Positions 21,830-35,900 are shown, counted from the stretch's first letter. The stretch is DNA of 64,000 nt from Dillenia suffruticosa (GCA_033439265.1 JAVTVX010000001.1:19982608-20046607); one strand, 5' to 3'. Notes: generated by a model not told the origin, from the letters alone. A program made the numbers and translations.

Positions 21830-22023
21830 ATAAACAATTGATCTAATAAAAAAGATATTATATCAGTTAATTAAAAATTTAAATTTGAGACTTAAATATA
21901 AAGAAAACTATATTAAGAAAACTTATTTTTAAAAAATAACCTGACAGTAACTCAGATTGGATTAATTAAAATATAATTTTGAATACCGATCGATAGATAT
22001 ATTTCACATGTCACAAAAAAATA
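21830..22023 (+). repeat. SINE family B, forward copy
   Basis: AACAATTGATCTAATAAAAA is the diverged head, TTTAAATTTGAGACTTAAAT the B-box region, then GGATTAATTAAAATATAATT, TTGAATACCGATCGATAGAT and an A-rich end, as in the other copies. Confidence 0.6.
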
Positions 22024-22407
22024 GGATGATTGAGATATTTTGTTTAAAGTTTATATCATTAAATGGAATCTTAATCTTTTTTGGTTTCGTAAAAAGAATA
22101 AAAATTAAGTATCATTATTATAAAATATCTTATTTAAATTATATTTAGTATTTTCACGATAAACCTGTCTATTAAATAGTCAAAAAAATATTGAAATATA
22201 TTCTCTATTAGAGAAAGCACGTAAAGTATCAATCATTTTTAAGTGCCAAAATTTTATCTAAGCATCTAGTAAAACTAATTTTGCTGATCTACTTAGCTGC
22301 CACTTGTGTTCAGTCCTCAAACCCTTTGATTCAAAAGAAAAACACACTAAAAACATGATGTCTCCCACATGAATCTTCTCTTTTTCTATCAAACTCCTTT
22401 GCTTTGA

Positions 22408-22562
22408 GTGATCGAGTACTATATTTTCTTAATTAGAAATCTTAAATTTAAAATTTAAAAATAACAAAAATAGATTTGAGAGAATCAACATCTAAAATGG
22501 GTCTTATAGAACTCAAATCAGATTTATCAGATAAATTTCGAATACCGGTGATGAAAAAAAAA
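22408..22562 (+). repeat. SINE family B, forward copy
   Basis: GTGATCGAGTACTATATTTT, TTAATTAGAAATCTTAAATT, TTGAGAGAATCAACATCTAA, AATGGGTCTTATAGAACTC and AAATTTCGAATACCGGTGAT then poly(A) follow the family order. Confidence 0.55.
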
Positions 22563-22582
22563 TCTTCTCTCTCTCCCCCTAA

Positions 22583-22603
22583 CACACACACACACACACA
22601 CAC

Positions 22604-22653
<50 letters not shown>
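22583..22653. repeat. Compound (CA)n-(TA)n microsatellite
   Basis: Eleven or so CA units run directly into about twenty-two TA units. The short open frame at 22476-22673 is a translation of this and the preceding SINE. Confidence 0.9.
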
Positions 22654-22655
<2 letters not shown>

Positions 22656-23099
22656 CTCTATCTTAAAAGCTAATTAAAGCAAAGTGAAATTATAAATTGC
22701 ACCACCTGAATACATTTCTTTGATTATTTTTGGAAATTAAAATGGTACGGGTTGTTGGTGGCGTGTGCAAGTGCTGCTGCCATAGAAAGTATAGAGTCTG
22801 TAGTATAAAATGATCACTTTTGTGCGTGTGCACCCGCAAATTCAGGAGAAGAACAATTCATGATGTGGTTTGGTCTGGTCGTGCCCGACAAGTTCTCTTT
22901 TCTCACCAGATGCCTTTCTTATCATATTTTATGAGTCTTATTCTCATTTTGGGACCATTTTTTGATTGTCTTTGTGCCGTCTACAGATTCAGTTTTGGAC
23001 CCCCAAGTGAAGTTTCGCAGGTCCTGCCCGCGGACTTCCGATGAAGGTTGCTCCATCCAAGAGGAAATTACCAAAATCGTGCTCAGTTCTTAGCATGAG

Positions 23100-24480
23100 T
23101 AAGGGGATAAAATATAATATATAATATAAAAGGGGAAGTAAGGTATTGGATAAGTTACGAAATTGTTCAATATACTATTAAAAAAATAATTTGTTTGATC
23201 AATGGAGAAAAACTATTTTAGTATCCTTTATGACATACAAAATTATACAAATTATAAAAGAACTAAGTTATGGACCATACTATGAAACATGATTGAAAGA
23301 AAACTAAGAAAAGAGACTAAGATAATTATAAATCAATTTAGATTTATGTCTGAAATATTGACGATAGAAACTATATACATTTTTAAACAATTAATTGAGA
23401 AGCATTAGAACAATTAACAGATTTACATATGGTATTCATTGAATTAAAAAAAACATATAACAGAATTCTTTGGGAAATAATGTAAAAAATTTTATAAAAG
23501 AATGATATAAAAGTAGCGTATATCGTAATCAATAACATGTACAAGGACTTGGTGACAAAAGTAAGAATATTAGACAGATTAATCCAAAAGTTTCTAATAA
23601 AGTAATGTTACATTAAAGATCAATGTTAAGTTCCTTTGTTTACACTAATTATCGATGAATTTACTACACACATCTAGAATAAGTATTATAGTGAATGTTG
23701 TTTGCAAATGATATAGTTTTGATAGATAAGACATATAAAAGAATAAATGCTAAATTCGAATATTGGAGAAAAACAATGAAAATGAAAAAAATTAGATTTA
23801 GCAGTGTAAAAAATAATATATGAAATTTAAGTTTAATAATATTAGTGTCAATGAGACAATGATTAAGATAAAAAATTATAAATTATCTGTAATTGAGAGT
23901 TATAATTGCCTATGATCAATTTTACAAAAAAACGAGAGAATTGACATAAATGTATCATATAGAATATAAGTAGGACGGTCAAAATAAAGAAATGTATAAA
24001 ATATTTTATATGATCGAAAGATATCTCAAAAACTTAAATAGAGGTTTTATAGGATGACGATTGTACCTATTTTGTTATATGGACCTAAGTGTTTAGCAAT
24101 GAATCAAAAATATAAATGAAGATAAAAGTTGTGGAGATGAAAATATTAAATGGCTGTGAAGATATACAAGGATATACAAAGATAAGAAAAGAATGTATTA
24201 GGAAGAAAGTTAGAGTTATGTTTATTGAGAAAAATATGATTAAGATGATATAGACACGTATATAGGCGATCAATAGAGTGTTCGGTTAGTGTTGTGAGTC
24301 CACTAATACTAACTAAGAGAGAGTGAGATTTAAAAAAATTTAGATAACGATAATAAAATATGATATAAATTATTTAAATATAAATAAACATATAATACAA
24401 AAAAAAAGTACAATAGTATAAAAGTATCTATATTTGTTGATCCTACTTAATAGAATAAAAATACGATTATTATTGTCGTA
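23100..24480 (+). mobile_element. Degraded LINE (RTE-like) reverse-transcriptase region
   Basis: No long frame survives, but pieces in several frames follow the order of plant LINE ORF2 proteins. An NKGD-like stretch near 23120-23300 precedes DLHMVFIELKKTYNRI at 23420-23467 (reverse-transcriptase motif A, where the metal-binding Asp is replaced by Glu). NMYKDLVTKVRILDRLI lies near 23537-23587. LFANDIVLIDK at 23698-23730 is motif C, with the first Asp of ADD replaced by Asn. The connection region IVPILLYGPKCLAMN is at 24060-24104, then NYLNINKHIIQ near 24365-24400, and the 3' phrase ATCCTACTTAATAGAATAA near 24440. Many stops and frame changes mark it as an old, dead copy. The 5' half, including the endonuclease, is absent. 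Clade assignment rests on the short-tandem 3' end rather than poly(A), and is an inference. Confidence 0.75.
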
Positions 24481-24600
24481 TAAATAAAATAATCATATAA
24501 TAGAGAATATGATATGAAATATGGTCTAATGACATAGAAGAATCTATATATTCGATCCCATTTAATCGGATAACAGATCAGTTGTTGATATTATTGTATA
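24440..24600 (+). repeat. Dimeric 3' tail of the LINE
   Basis: Two successive tail modules are seen: GTTGATCCTACTTAATAGAA then ACGATTATTATTGTCGTATA, and about 110 bases later TCTATATATTCGATCCCATT then TAATCGGATAACAGATC and GTTGTTGATATTATTGTATA. The second module is the one found alone at 5885-6013, and the pair recurs in reverse at 55790-56110. Confidence 0.55.
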
Positions 24601-25787
24601 CAATATAAAAAGGGATAAAATTATAATTTTTAAAAAAATTCGATAATTTCAAGATAAATTTTTAAAATTATTCGAAACTTTTTATTAACTGAATCATAAT
24701 TTATATGTATTTTGATATAATAATTTATTTAATCCGAGATCCGAAAGTTTGTATCGATGTAATTTATATTTTATTTTTAGTTTTTGTCATTGAAAAAGAA
24801 AAAAGATTTTCGATTTGATATGAATCAAATAATTTGTTGCTCCATCACAACAAAATTTGTAAGTCAAAGGGTTCATGATTTCATGGAAATGTCTTATGAT
24901 CTTCGTCTTGTCGGGCGAGAACACCGTTTGAGCATGTTTAGTGGGAATAAATTTCTTTTTTGTTGAAGTGTTTGTGCTTTGGGTAGCTTTATTTAATTTT
25001 AATTTATTTATAGTATTTTTAATTAAAATAAAACTTTTCTATAAAAAATTATATAGTAAAATTTAATTTTTTATAAAAATATTATTGTATCAATTAAAAA
25101 TTCTAATTAATTTTAATTAAAACTTAATTATAACCCTTTTAACCGACTGACATATTGGCCTTTTATTTGTACTCGTAAAGTCTTCCTCAAAATTATATTG
25201 AAAAAAATAAAAAATTCAACTGATAAAAGATTATATTTTTAATACAAAATTATTAACATAATAATTTTAATATTTCTTTGAAAATATTTAACTTTTAATC
25301 TCAGAAATTTTTATTTCACATAAAATATTTTCGCTTTAATTAAAAATTATTACAAATCCAAAAAAATAAAAATAAATTAAGTAAAATTAAAAATTTCTAT
25401 TTTTTTATATGAATCATCGGTATTTAAAAATCATATTAAATTTGATTAAATCTGATTTAATTCGAATTCAAATGTTAGAGAAGCAACACTCTTATTATGA
25501 TTGGCTTTTTTTAATATATAAAATTTGAATTCAAAATTTTATAAAAACGCACCTATGAACTCATTCGACCAACTAGACGCACGTGATTACCTCCGACTTC
25601 CATTAATGGGATTCACAATAGACAGGTAACTCTACATAAACGATGCGACAAATAAATATTAAAAATTACTATTTTATGAAAAGATATATCTAAATATTTT
25701 GTTCAATTCTTATTTACCACATTAATCAGAGAAAAAATTTAGGATGGAGAATAGCATCCTCTGCTGCAAATCTTTCCCATAAGAGGG

Positions 25788-25810
25788 ATAACCGTTGATA
25801 ACCGTTGATT
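25788..25810 (+). promoter_or_regulatory. Tandem AACCGTTGAT motifs upstream of the SGF11-like gene
   Basis: ATAACCGTTG is repeated twice head to tail just ahead of a probable 5' untranslated exon (about 25810-25939, donor TACTG/GTAATGG). The reverse complement, TCAACGGTTA, fits the core of mitosis-specific activator (MSA) elements, the AACGG bound by three-repeat MYB factors. The match is seen; cell-cycle control is inferred. Confidence 0.4.
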
Positions 25811-26901
25811 TCACCATTTCTAGGGTTCATCATCTTCTCATCATTGTTGTTTTTCAATTTCTCCATTCAATTTTCTTCGATGGGCCGATCCATTTCCGAC
25901 CGTCGATCGAATTGATTGATTCTTTTCGCCTTTGTACTGGTAATGGTTGAATTTTAAAATTCGTTTTTGCTTTTTTTTCTTATTTGAAATTGTTTTCTGG
26001 AGGATTATTTTGATGAGTCTTGGAATTTATTTGGTTGCAATTGACTTGTTATTCTCAATGCAATCGTGTGGGCTTTTGTAAATATGAATCGAATGCGTTT
26101 ATTTTGTTGTCTGCTTTTTGCATAATTTATCATTAGTAACTTGTTGCAATTGTGGTTTGGTTTCTCATTTAGATGAGATTAGGGTTTTTTTCTTCTGAAT
26201 TATTTTCTTTCTGGTCACACATTGGATGCCAACGTTGTTTTTCTGGGGTAGCTAGGTTACTGTCATGCTACCTAAAGTGTGATAGCTGCTAGGGCTATAA
26301 AATGGTTAGAGTAGTTCGAGCTTGATGCTTCATACCGTGGAAAGCTCTTAACTAGTCGAGGTTGTGCTACTTGGCTGGTAATCATTTATTATATATAAAT
26401 TAAACAAGCCACTTAGCTCAGTTCGAGCTCTACTTGTGATAAGCTTGAATGAGCTTGAACTTTATATTAAACGAGCCAAGCTTAATCTCAACCGCTATGA
26501 TCTAGAGGAGAGCTCGAGCTACTACTTGGTCTGTCTTGGATCATTTACAACCCTCATAGCTGCATTGGTCATATATACATATATAACAGGACCAAGTCTT
26601 CTTTATGTACCCTTAAGCTGAGACTTGTTTCTGAATTTAAACCGGCAAAAGGGATGGATATTTTTTCGGCTTTTGGGTCGAACGATGCGGCTGCTGCATT
26701 TCTTTTGGTTTTCTACTTCTTTTGTGTGGCTTCTTATTCATTTCTATCCCAAAAAAAAGCATTGAGACCTGTTTGCATATTAGCTTTTCTGAGGAGCTCG
26801 TAGTTGTTTTCTCCAGGTCGTAGTTGCAATGTGCTTACTTTTATGGAATTGGCAAGTTAATTGTTTTTTTTTTTTTTTTTTCGGTGCAGATATATGGTCC
26901 A

Positions 26902-29900
26902 ATGGTTTGCTCAATAGGAAGTGGTAAGATGGCAGCAATGGCAAGGCTTCAGGGAGCAGGAAGCTTTTCTCATGCTATAACAGGTTTATTAATACATCTT
27001 AATAGTGTAATATTTGGAGGCTATATGAGGTGTTTCTAGCTTAAAGACACTTATTCAAAGTTGACTTCCCCTTGCCAGTCTGAGTATCTTTGCTGAAGGA
27101 AAGCTGAAATATAGTTGATTCTTGGCATTAGGATTTAGATTTGCAATTCAAACTACAGTGTAAACCAATTTAATTACCAAGAAATGTTTTTCCTTTCTGC
27201 ATATTTGACTATGCAGTTTTGTGATAGAACATAGTACTGAGCATTGGCATTGAAAATCTGGCCTTGCATTTTGGTTTTATTTGTGCCTGTTTGGCCAGCA
27301 TTCACCATGCTGCCACAATGACATGTTGAGTACTTGCATCTAGCTGAAAAAATTTTATACATTATAGTGTCATCCAATTTGAGGTTGTAGAGTTGCTTGA
27401 GTATGGCTCATGCTTCTGTTGGTAACTACCTTTTTATAGCAACTCTTGCTTTTTGATATCTTTGATCTCTTGGCAGAGGAAGTCAACAGCCAGAAGTTGG
27501 CAGCTCAGTCTGTTCATAGACTATTATGTGATGTAGATGAAGCAAATTTGCTTGATGAAGAAGGTAGAATGTTATTGTCATCTAAATTAATAACCATTTC
27601 TGAGCTTGTCCATGTTATGCATGCATTTATGATTGTTGCAATCAGTGAAGGCCCTGCTTCACTTGAAAGGTGCATCATTTCCATCTATAGTAAAGTGGTT
27701 GGTGGTGGGATTTTGGTGGCATTATCTGTTACTCCTGGTTCCTATATGGTCAGCCTCCAAATAATATGTGTTTGGCAACACTTTGAAAGTATCAGCGTAT
27801 CAGGTGATACCATGATTTCCAATTTATTTAATTCCAATCCAAAAATAAATTCTTCAAAACATGAGTTTGATGGTTTGGATGTGTCATTATTTTTCTTTTG
27901 ACGTTTGTATTTGTATTTGTATGTTCTTTTTTTTTTTTTATATTTTCATAGCTTTAAGTGAAAAAACTTAGATGTCTTTTTCTTAGACAAACATTTATGT
28001 TAGTTGTTTCACGTGATGGAAAAGTGATAAATATATAGGTTGTTCATTTACAATGCTTAATCACAAGTTTGTTCTCCTGTTGTTGCAGATATGCACGTCT
28101 TTGATTGGCAGCCCATGACAGATCCATTGAATTTAGTAAGATTTGGAAGTTTTCCTGATTATCTATAATCTTCTGTAAAGGATTTTTGTGGCTCAAGTTC
28201 ATGGTTTAAAGATTTTTATGCAATCTTTTAAATCTAGAAATGCCCGAGTATGTTTTGATTCCCCTGTATCACACAGTAAATTTTTCCTGTGGCTGGGTTG
28301 GAGTGGTGGGAATTTAAGTTTTCATTAAATCTTAGAAGACAATTTTTTTCTTTGGTTCCCGACTTTTGCTGGCTTAGCTGTCTTAGAATTGCACATGCAA
28401 TTCATCATGTAGATATGGTTGCAGTATTCTCCCACATGAATCAACATGACCAGAGGTATTGTGCAATTCTCTATGAAAAATAATTCAATTCAAATCGACT
28501 CTGGATTGTCGAACTGTGAAACCTTTGGACTGTTACACACATATTTTAAGCATGAATAAGATGCAAAGCTCATTGTGGAAGTGGTTCACAATCTGGATCT
28601 CTTAAAAGGGGCACCGTAGGTTGATAAAACAATATTGCTCTCTTTCTCATTGAGAAATATCATGGTAGCATCCTAATTCTTGAATGTTAATCAACCACAA
28701 AAAAGAGTCTTGATTTCCTGCTTTTTTTTACTGACTTAAGATTTTATTAATATTTTAGGGTTCAATTTGGATAGCCAGTCACAGCTAGCTCAATTTGAGA
28801 AGTTTGGTTTGAGTTGAGTTTCTGTTTTTGTTTGCAAAAGAAGAGGAATTTATTGGTAGATGAGAGAAAATTAATTAACAGGAAGACAAGGCAGCCTCAG
28901 TAGAAAGTAAAGAGACTAAAAAGAAGAAACTGAAAAGTGCAGATTCCGCCCATCTCTTTTTATATCAAAAGGAACTTCCTTGAAAGCGCTGACCTTAAGC
29001 ATCATACACGAGCACCATATTTCTAGAGTATAGAAAACAAGTTCCCTTCGTTTGTTGTTTGGAGCACAGTTTTCTAATTGCAACATAATTAAGCTTTCAT
29101 TTTTTGTCCTTTTGCTCTTATTACTGAAGAAATTAGTCGCATGTAGAAGACAGGACAAGCTTCTTTCGGCTTCTTTGATGCGTCCCGATTCTTTAATTTC
29201 AGCAGATAACCTTGTTGTCCTTTGGCTGCATTGTCCTGTGTTCTTCTGACTCCATTGTGCAAATGTGGATGTCTTTGGAGACATTAGAATAAAGAAGATT
29301 CCATCCTGGATAGCGTGATAATTCAGAGACTTTGGGGAGGGGGGGTTGGGGAGTTGTCTGATAGAAGAACAAGATAGCAGGAAGGCTTCTCTAAGAAATT
29401 CTTTGCAGGAGATCGTTTCAAAAGGGGAAAATGGATGGAGACAGAGGTCAAAGCTGACTTGTTTGCAAGGCACTGCGGCACAGTGGTAGAAGGGGTTAAT
29501 CCAATAGATTAGTAATGTGGAAGGCCAAAAATTGTGAGGAATCTGAATATCTTAGCAGAGGAGATTATTTGGTTCTATAGGGAGGAGATGAGCTTTAGAG
29601 CTTTTATAGCGGTATAGGGTGTAGTCCCATTAAGAATTCTAGAGTTGACTTGGGGGAAATGAAAACAACAGTGCTTCCTAATGGATAAGGATTAAAGGTA
29701 AGGCTTGTAGTCTTGATGGTTCCACCCATGTTGGGATGTAATTAAAGATGATATTTTATTCAATCAATCTTTTGGGAGACTTGATAGCATTTTTTCTTCT
29801 TCTTTGTGGCACCATGCTTTGGGAATTTTGAGCATTTCCACGATTGAACACCAGTCTATACATCATTAACATTCTCTTGTCGGTGTTTCTTGAAAGATAA

Positions 29901-32900
29901 TGTCTTGTCGTACTTTCTTATTTTCCAATGAATATTTTAATTGGTTGTCAGAACTGCCAAAGTTTATTCTCTTTGATTTTGTTTAGATATAGTCAGATTT
30001 GGAATTGGCTACTAACAATTTCATCTGTTTTAGGATGTTAAACCGTACGGCAGTTGCTAGTTTTTGGTAAATCATGACGAAATTGTCTTTCAATTGTTTG
30101 CGTTTGTCTTAGCACCACAACGTGTCCTGCAATAGTTTATATACTGGTGATAACTGGTTTACTACCACTTGGTTCTTCTATCACAACTGATTTAGACAGT
30201 GTTTGGTTTGTGGCTGAATCTTGATTTTGGGTTCATTATGGTTGTCAACCTGTTGCCATATAATCCATTAGAGGGGACGCCATTGAGTGGTTTCTTTCGT
30301 GTCTAATATCCTTTTTTAAATCCACAAAGTGTCACACCTCAAATGAAGTAGCTTATTCTGCAGTTACTAAGATAAATAGTTGTCGACTGATCTCTCTGTC
30401 TTGATTGTCAATCACATATTTTGGCAAAATTACAGTTCCTGACAAATGCTTATTATTCTCTTCTGCCCTTCTGATTTTCCTGTTTCAAATGTGAAGGTTT
30501 GCTGCAATGCATGTAAGAAGCCAATTAAGACCAGCCAATATGCGGTTCATGCAGGTACAAAAAGCTTTCTTTGTTTTCAAATGTCTGAGCTACTGTAGTC
30601 TGATATTTAGTAGAGGACATTAAATGCACAGAAATATCTTGAGTTCACATTAGAGTGCTCTTTCATAAAAACCAGAACACAAATTGCTGAATGCATGTTA
30701 CATATGCCCATGATATGATTAAGTGAAACTTCAATAAGGAGGATGAAAGATCTTGCTTCAAGCATTAGTATTAGTTCCACAGTTTGAGTACCTCCTCGCC
30801 CCCTTTTGCTCTGCGGGAAGGAAATAAGGCATTGGCATTTATGGTCAAGTTAGCTCTGTAACCAAAGGTTTTATATCTAGAACTATCAAATGTAGTTACT
30901 CTCCAAAGCATCTTCAGATTGGCTTTCTTGATGACGAGTGGATTAATAATGCAAAGGGCATTTAGTTGTTCTTGGGGAAAAAAAAAGAATAGATGTTGAG
31001 GTACTTTAATAATGGATTTGATTTAAAATAGTTGGCCAATAGTGGGTTTATCTATTGTAGGAGCTTTTTGCTGCTACAGTTTCTTGTCTTCAAACCAATG
31101 TTCAATGCAAATCATCCACTTCCACAAAAGGAAAAAAAAATGTAAGAAAGATACAAGTATGACACAGTTGTGGTGCTTTTTTCCCCTTGTGTGTGCATGC
31201 ATGAGTATGGGAACCTGGCCTATGTAGAGCATAAGATGCAAATTTATGGAATAGTAAATCTTGAAACTGTCATTCATGGTAGTCCTTATGTTTCTCACAG
31301 TTTTGTGATACTGTGGTGTCCTTGGCTAGCAGAAACTTCTGGTTTATAGAAAATGGACAAAATTCTGTTGCCGCTTGCATTTCTTATCTTTCATCTCTCG
31401 TCCCTAAATACATCCACTGAATGTGCCTGCTGTCATTTACCTCATACTTTACCTAAATTCACAAGTTATGCTGCAGCGTATATTATGGACCCCTTCCTAG
31501 GCATCCTGTTTATGCCTTGGAAATCAGTTTTGTCTTGAAAATTTGAAGCTCCAGCCTCTTTTACTTTATTGAATGATAGAACATTCATTGTTTAATTTCT
31601 GAGATAGATGGACTTAGTTTTGAGGACCAAGTAGTTTGTTGATGCTTTATTTTTCAGCGTGACATGTTTGTCATCTACCAATTGACTTTGTGTTGCTGGT
31701 AAGACTGATGATCATTTTTCTTGTACTTAACCAGAACTTTGTAAGTCATTGAAGTCTACAGAGGAGATTGTTCCGGAGCTTGATGGTGGTGCTGGACACA
31801 AGAAGCCTCCAAGGAAGGAGCGAAAAAAATTTACACTTACTCATGCTAGTATCCTTTTTCCATATGATTTCTTTAGCAGATCAAGTGCTGCTGTATGGGT
31901 TTTCGGCTCTCTGGCATTTTATTTTCTGCAATATTCTTCTAGATAATATGTACTTATCTCACTGTAGAACAAGCTTTGTTGACTGGGGAGCAGGAAAGAC
32001 CAGTGTCTATGAATGCGGATGATATTACTGCGTTAGGAGCTCAATCTGATGAGCAAGTTGGAATGACTTCTGCACCCATGAAAGCCAAGGGTAAATATAT
32101 ATATATTATATATATAAATATATATAGTTTTTTCAGTCCTGATTTGATTTCATTCAATGTTATCTTAAAGCTGATTCTATAGTTATATCAATCTTCTGGC
32201 AAACAAGAGACGTGCAGAATCCTAGAAGAATATTTCTACCGTGTTATCTGATCTATTTATTCAAATACTTGCCCCATCTTTTCTGGTGTAATTTTGTATG
32301 CTTCTGCTTTTACCACTAATGTATTGTGCACCTTGATGATAATGATTAGATCACCACTGGCTTTTGCGATTGTATTCGTTTGATGCATCCATATGTTACC
32401 TATGTAGCTCTGGAAAAAGAGTTAAATTGCATTTAGCTATCAATAGTTGGGAAGTTTGATTTTAATCAAGGGATCTGTCATTGTATGCATATAAATGGCA
32501 TTGTTTCCTTACCATTGTAGCACTTTGTTTCTATTTCATATGGTTTTAGTGTCTGATATCCCTTTTCCTTGTTGAACTCCGCAGTCTTACTCTTTTATCT
32601 TTTGTTCCTCTATAAACACTTGGAAAACAGAAAAGAGAGTGGAGATCATGTAACAAAGCTTTCCAGTCTCTTTGTTCATCACAAAATGGAACCCCTTTAC
32701 TACCCAAATGGATGCGAAGACATCACTTTCTTCCAAATCAATTGAACTCAGAGAATGTTGAAATTCTCGCACTTTATGAAGCAAGATGTAAAAAAGCAGA
32801 CTGGGAAGCCTTATTGGGTGCCATAAACTGCCAAAAACCATTTGTGTCAATCCTGTTAAGGAGCAATGACCAAGTGATCGCTTAAACCTTTAGTAGAACC

Positions 32901-35900
32901 TTACTCCCCCTGAATAGATTATGGAAAGAAAAGAAGGTTTTGAAAATAGTGGCTAAGATGCTCAAAAGAAAGATTAGAAGAAAAACCACTTGGATCAAGA
33001 AGCTCCCAGCCCCTCTTCTCTGGTGAATTAGGAAGAAAATAAAAAAGAAGGAATCAAGTTGTGGACTTTGATCTATTTGACCCCACAGAAACTTGGAAGT
33101 TAAAATATAATATCCCCCTTACAGATTATGTTTGTTCCTCCTAAAACTCATCTAAAGGTCAGTGCTTCCGTTGGACAAGTTCATCGAAGAAGACTTGTAG
33201 TTGTCAAGTGATTAATGGATGATGGATTTCTGTGCAAAAACAACTGAAGTAAATTAAGATATGAATTGCCTTTTGCATTCAACTCAAATTGTACAAACTA
33301 GAGTTCCTTTGGGAAAAGAAATATTTGAACTTTTCTCCCATGTCATTGAAATTATAACCCATCATTCACCTGCAATACTTAAACAAGTGAATGATATCAT
33401 ATAGACCGAAGGAAATGCTTATAGTCAACCTCAGATTAACGTAATTTTCTAATTTTACATTTTGAATCAACATCTAACTATAGTTTTTATCATTTTCCTC
33501 TTAATATTTTGACTGATTCTCCTTTTCTAAGGAAACTCAGATTTTGCAGATGTGGCATTTAAAATGGATAGTTCAGGTGTTAGTCTTGAAAATACAAAAT
33601 CCTTTGGAAGGCCAATGCCTCCTCCAAGAAAGCGTTCCAAGTCGTAAGTTCTCTTCTCCTAGGAGGCACAATAAGAGCTTCTTATGGTTTTTGTACCCTC
33701 ACTTCATGGAATTATCTTCTCTTCTGTTCTTTAATCTAATTAAACTCCTGACATATACACTTGTAGGATAGCAGCTGATGTACAAAAATCAGATGACACA
33801 GAAACAGCATGTGGTGGAAGCAAACCCACACGAATAAGAAGCAAGAAGGCTAATACCCGTAAGACCAAATTTTAATTTTGAAGTTTTGGTGTTTCCTTGT
33901 GAGGTCCTAAGAAGAGTCTCAGTGGATAAGATTTATCTCCAGGAGTGTATATTGCTGCCAAACAGATAAATTTTGCTTCTGGTTAAACACAATATTCTCG
34001 TAAAAGTTTCATTGTAGTTTGATTTTGTTTGTTATTCTCTATGTGGGTGCAAATTTTGACTGATATCAGGTGACCTGCCTTCTCTGGCATTCTTATACTT
34101 GCATTTCTTATTGATTCCCTATTATAAGACGTGGAGGACATGAAATTGTCTGTCAGATTTTGATATAATTCAGTTTTCAGTTTCATATACGATTTTGTTG
34201 CAAGTGTCATATTATAGCCTAATATTTCATATGGCATAAATTAGATTTTTTTGGGGGGTGATTTAATGCTTGTGGTGGTGGTTATTCTTCCTCACTTGTG
34301 ATTATGATTTTTGTCATAGACATTGTACAATTTGTTATGAACTTCTGGGAGATAGATATGAATTGGTTGGCCAACTGTCATTTCATAGGTGCATTCCTTC
34401 TCCAGTAGCAGGAGCTCATACAGCTTGGTTTCTGGATTGCAAGCTTTTTAATGCTTGTCTCCTAATAAATATGGATTGTATTTTTAGGATACATTCATTC
34501 ACTTGTATCCAAATTGCCGAATAGCATTTTGACACGTAATAGTGATTCCTTTGGTAGATGGCTCAGTATTCTGTTGAAAGCAATGCTGCCTTTAGGTCTT
34601 TCTCCGGATAAATTCATCCAATTTGAGCATATTCTGGCTGAGAGTATTCAAGAGATCAGTCTTATGAAACGAAAGGCCCCATGATGATTCCAAAATGTTT
34701 GCTGTCGGATTAAAATGCTGTTTAATTCTGTGAGTGCCACAGTAATTTCCTTGTTCGGTGTCAAAGTTTGCATTATTCTGATGTAGCGGTGTTTTGTCCT
34801 GTAAGAAAAAGCAAGCTAGTAGTTGTAAAAACTAATCAATTGTTCCCCCTTAAGGGCCAGATCACTTACAATTCTGATCCAATATATAGTAGCATTCTGA
34901 GTGATAGAGACACGATTAAAATCTAAGATCCTCCCTCATTGTGGGTTTGCGATTACTTATAACAAGGTCCCAAATGCATGGAATGATATCTGGGGTTAAA
35001 AGAGCTTAACAAGTTTGAACTACTTACACCCTTTCTAATGCCATGTCAGAGAACCAATTTCTCCAAAAGCACAAGCTGATAGAGAATGGTCTCATGGAAA
35101 AAAAAATCATCATACATTTTTATGCACTAATTAACTGGCAAACCATCTTTTGTTAACTGTTCTTGTTAGTTGCCATTAAGTTGCTTTTTAGCCTTATTCC
35201 CCCCCCCCCCAAAAAAAAAGGTTTCACTGAATTGTTTGAGGCAATGACCATGCTGTTACTAAATCAGGGCTTCCGGCTCCCCTTGCAACTAAATTATACT
35301 ATTCACAAAGAAATCAACGGCTCCGATCAGCATTTAGCCATCTATACTTTGAGGCAGTGCCAAAGGAGCATCAAAATGACTTGGCTAGCTCACAACTTTT
35401 CGGACATGAGATTGTGCCTCTGCTTTCAACTCCTAATGAAATCTCTTCAGACCGGATGATTTATCAGCCTGAAATGAAGGTTTGTACTTCCTCTGTTGTG
35501 TATAGATGTTGGAATATTATTGTTAAAAGAAAGTATGCTTTATTATATGGCCTCTCTTTGAACATGTCAATGCATGTATAAGTTTGTCCTGTAGAACTGG
35601 TTCTTGTAGGGTTTTAGGGTGGAGAAGACATACTGGAATAAGTGAGCTATAAAAAATAGATGGGTTCTCCATGTTTGGAAACTTGATGTGCTTGACTTGT
35701 TTGCATGAAGAATCAGGTCATGGCAACTCTAGTGATCATTTCTGTGATGAGTTGAATGCATGTTAATTTTGGCTATATTATTTGGAAATCATTGAATCAA
35801 GAAAGCTAGTTCTGTAAATTTTACCATTTTGAGTAAGTTGTTTACTGTTTTTTCTTTTTACTACATGTAGCTTTCTTTAACTCATGAGGAATTGTTTTAT

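Larger units (their letters stand above)
19442..25780. other. Long gene-poor AT-rich stretch
   Basis: No gene is supported over about 6.3 kb. It contains the NHX promoter side, one family D SINE, two family B SINEs, a (CT)n tract at 20987-21028, a CA/TA compound microsatellite, and one LINE fossil at 23100-24480. The 171-codon open frame at 21331-21846 starts in a C12/A8 homopolymer stretch and ends inside a SINE. It resembles no protein I know, so it is not called. From 24600 to 25780 I see only very AT-rich sequence. Confidence 0.6.

Noticed and set aside
21331-21846. 171-codon open frame on the + strand, the longest in the 19.4-25.8 kb spacer
   Set aside because: It starts in a C12/A8 tract, ends inside a SINE, lacks any recognisable domain, and has no convincing promoter.
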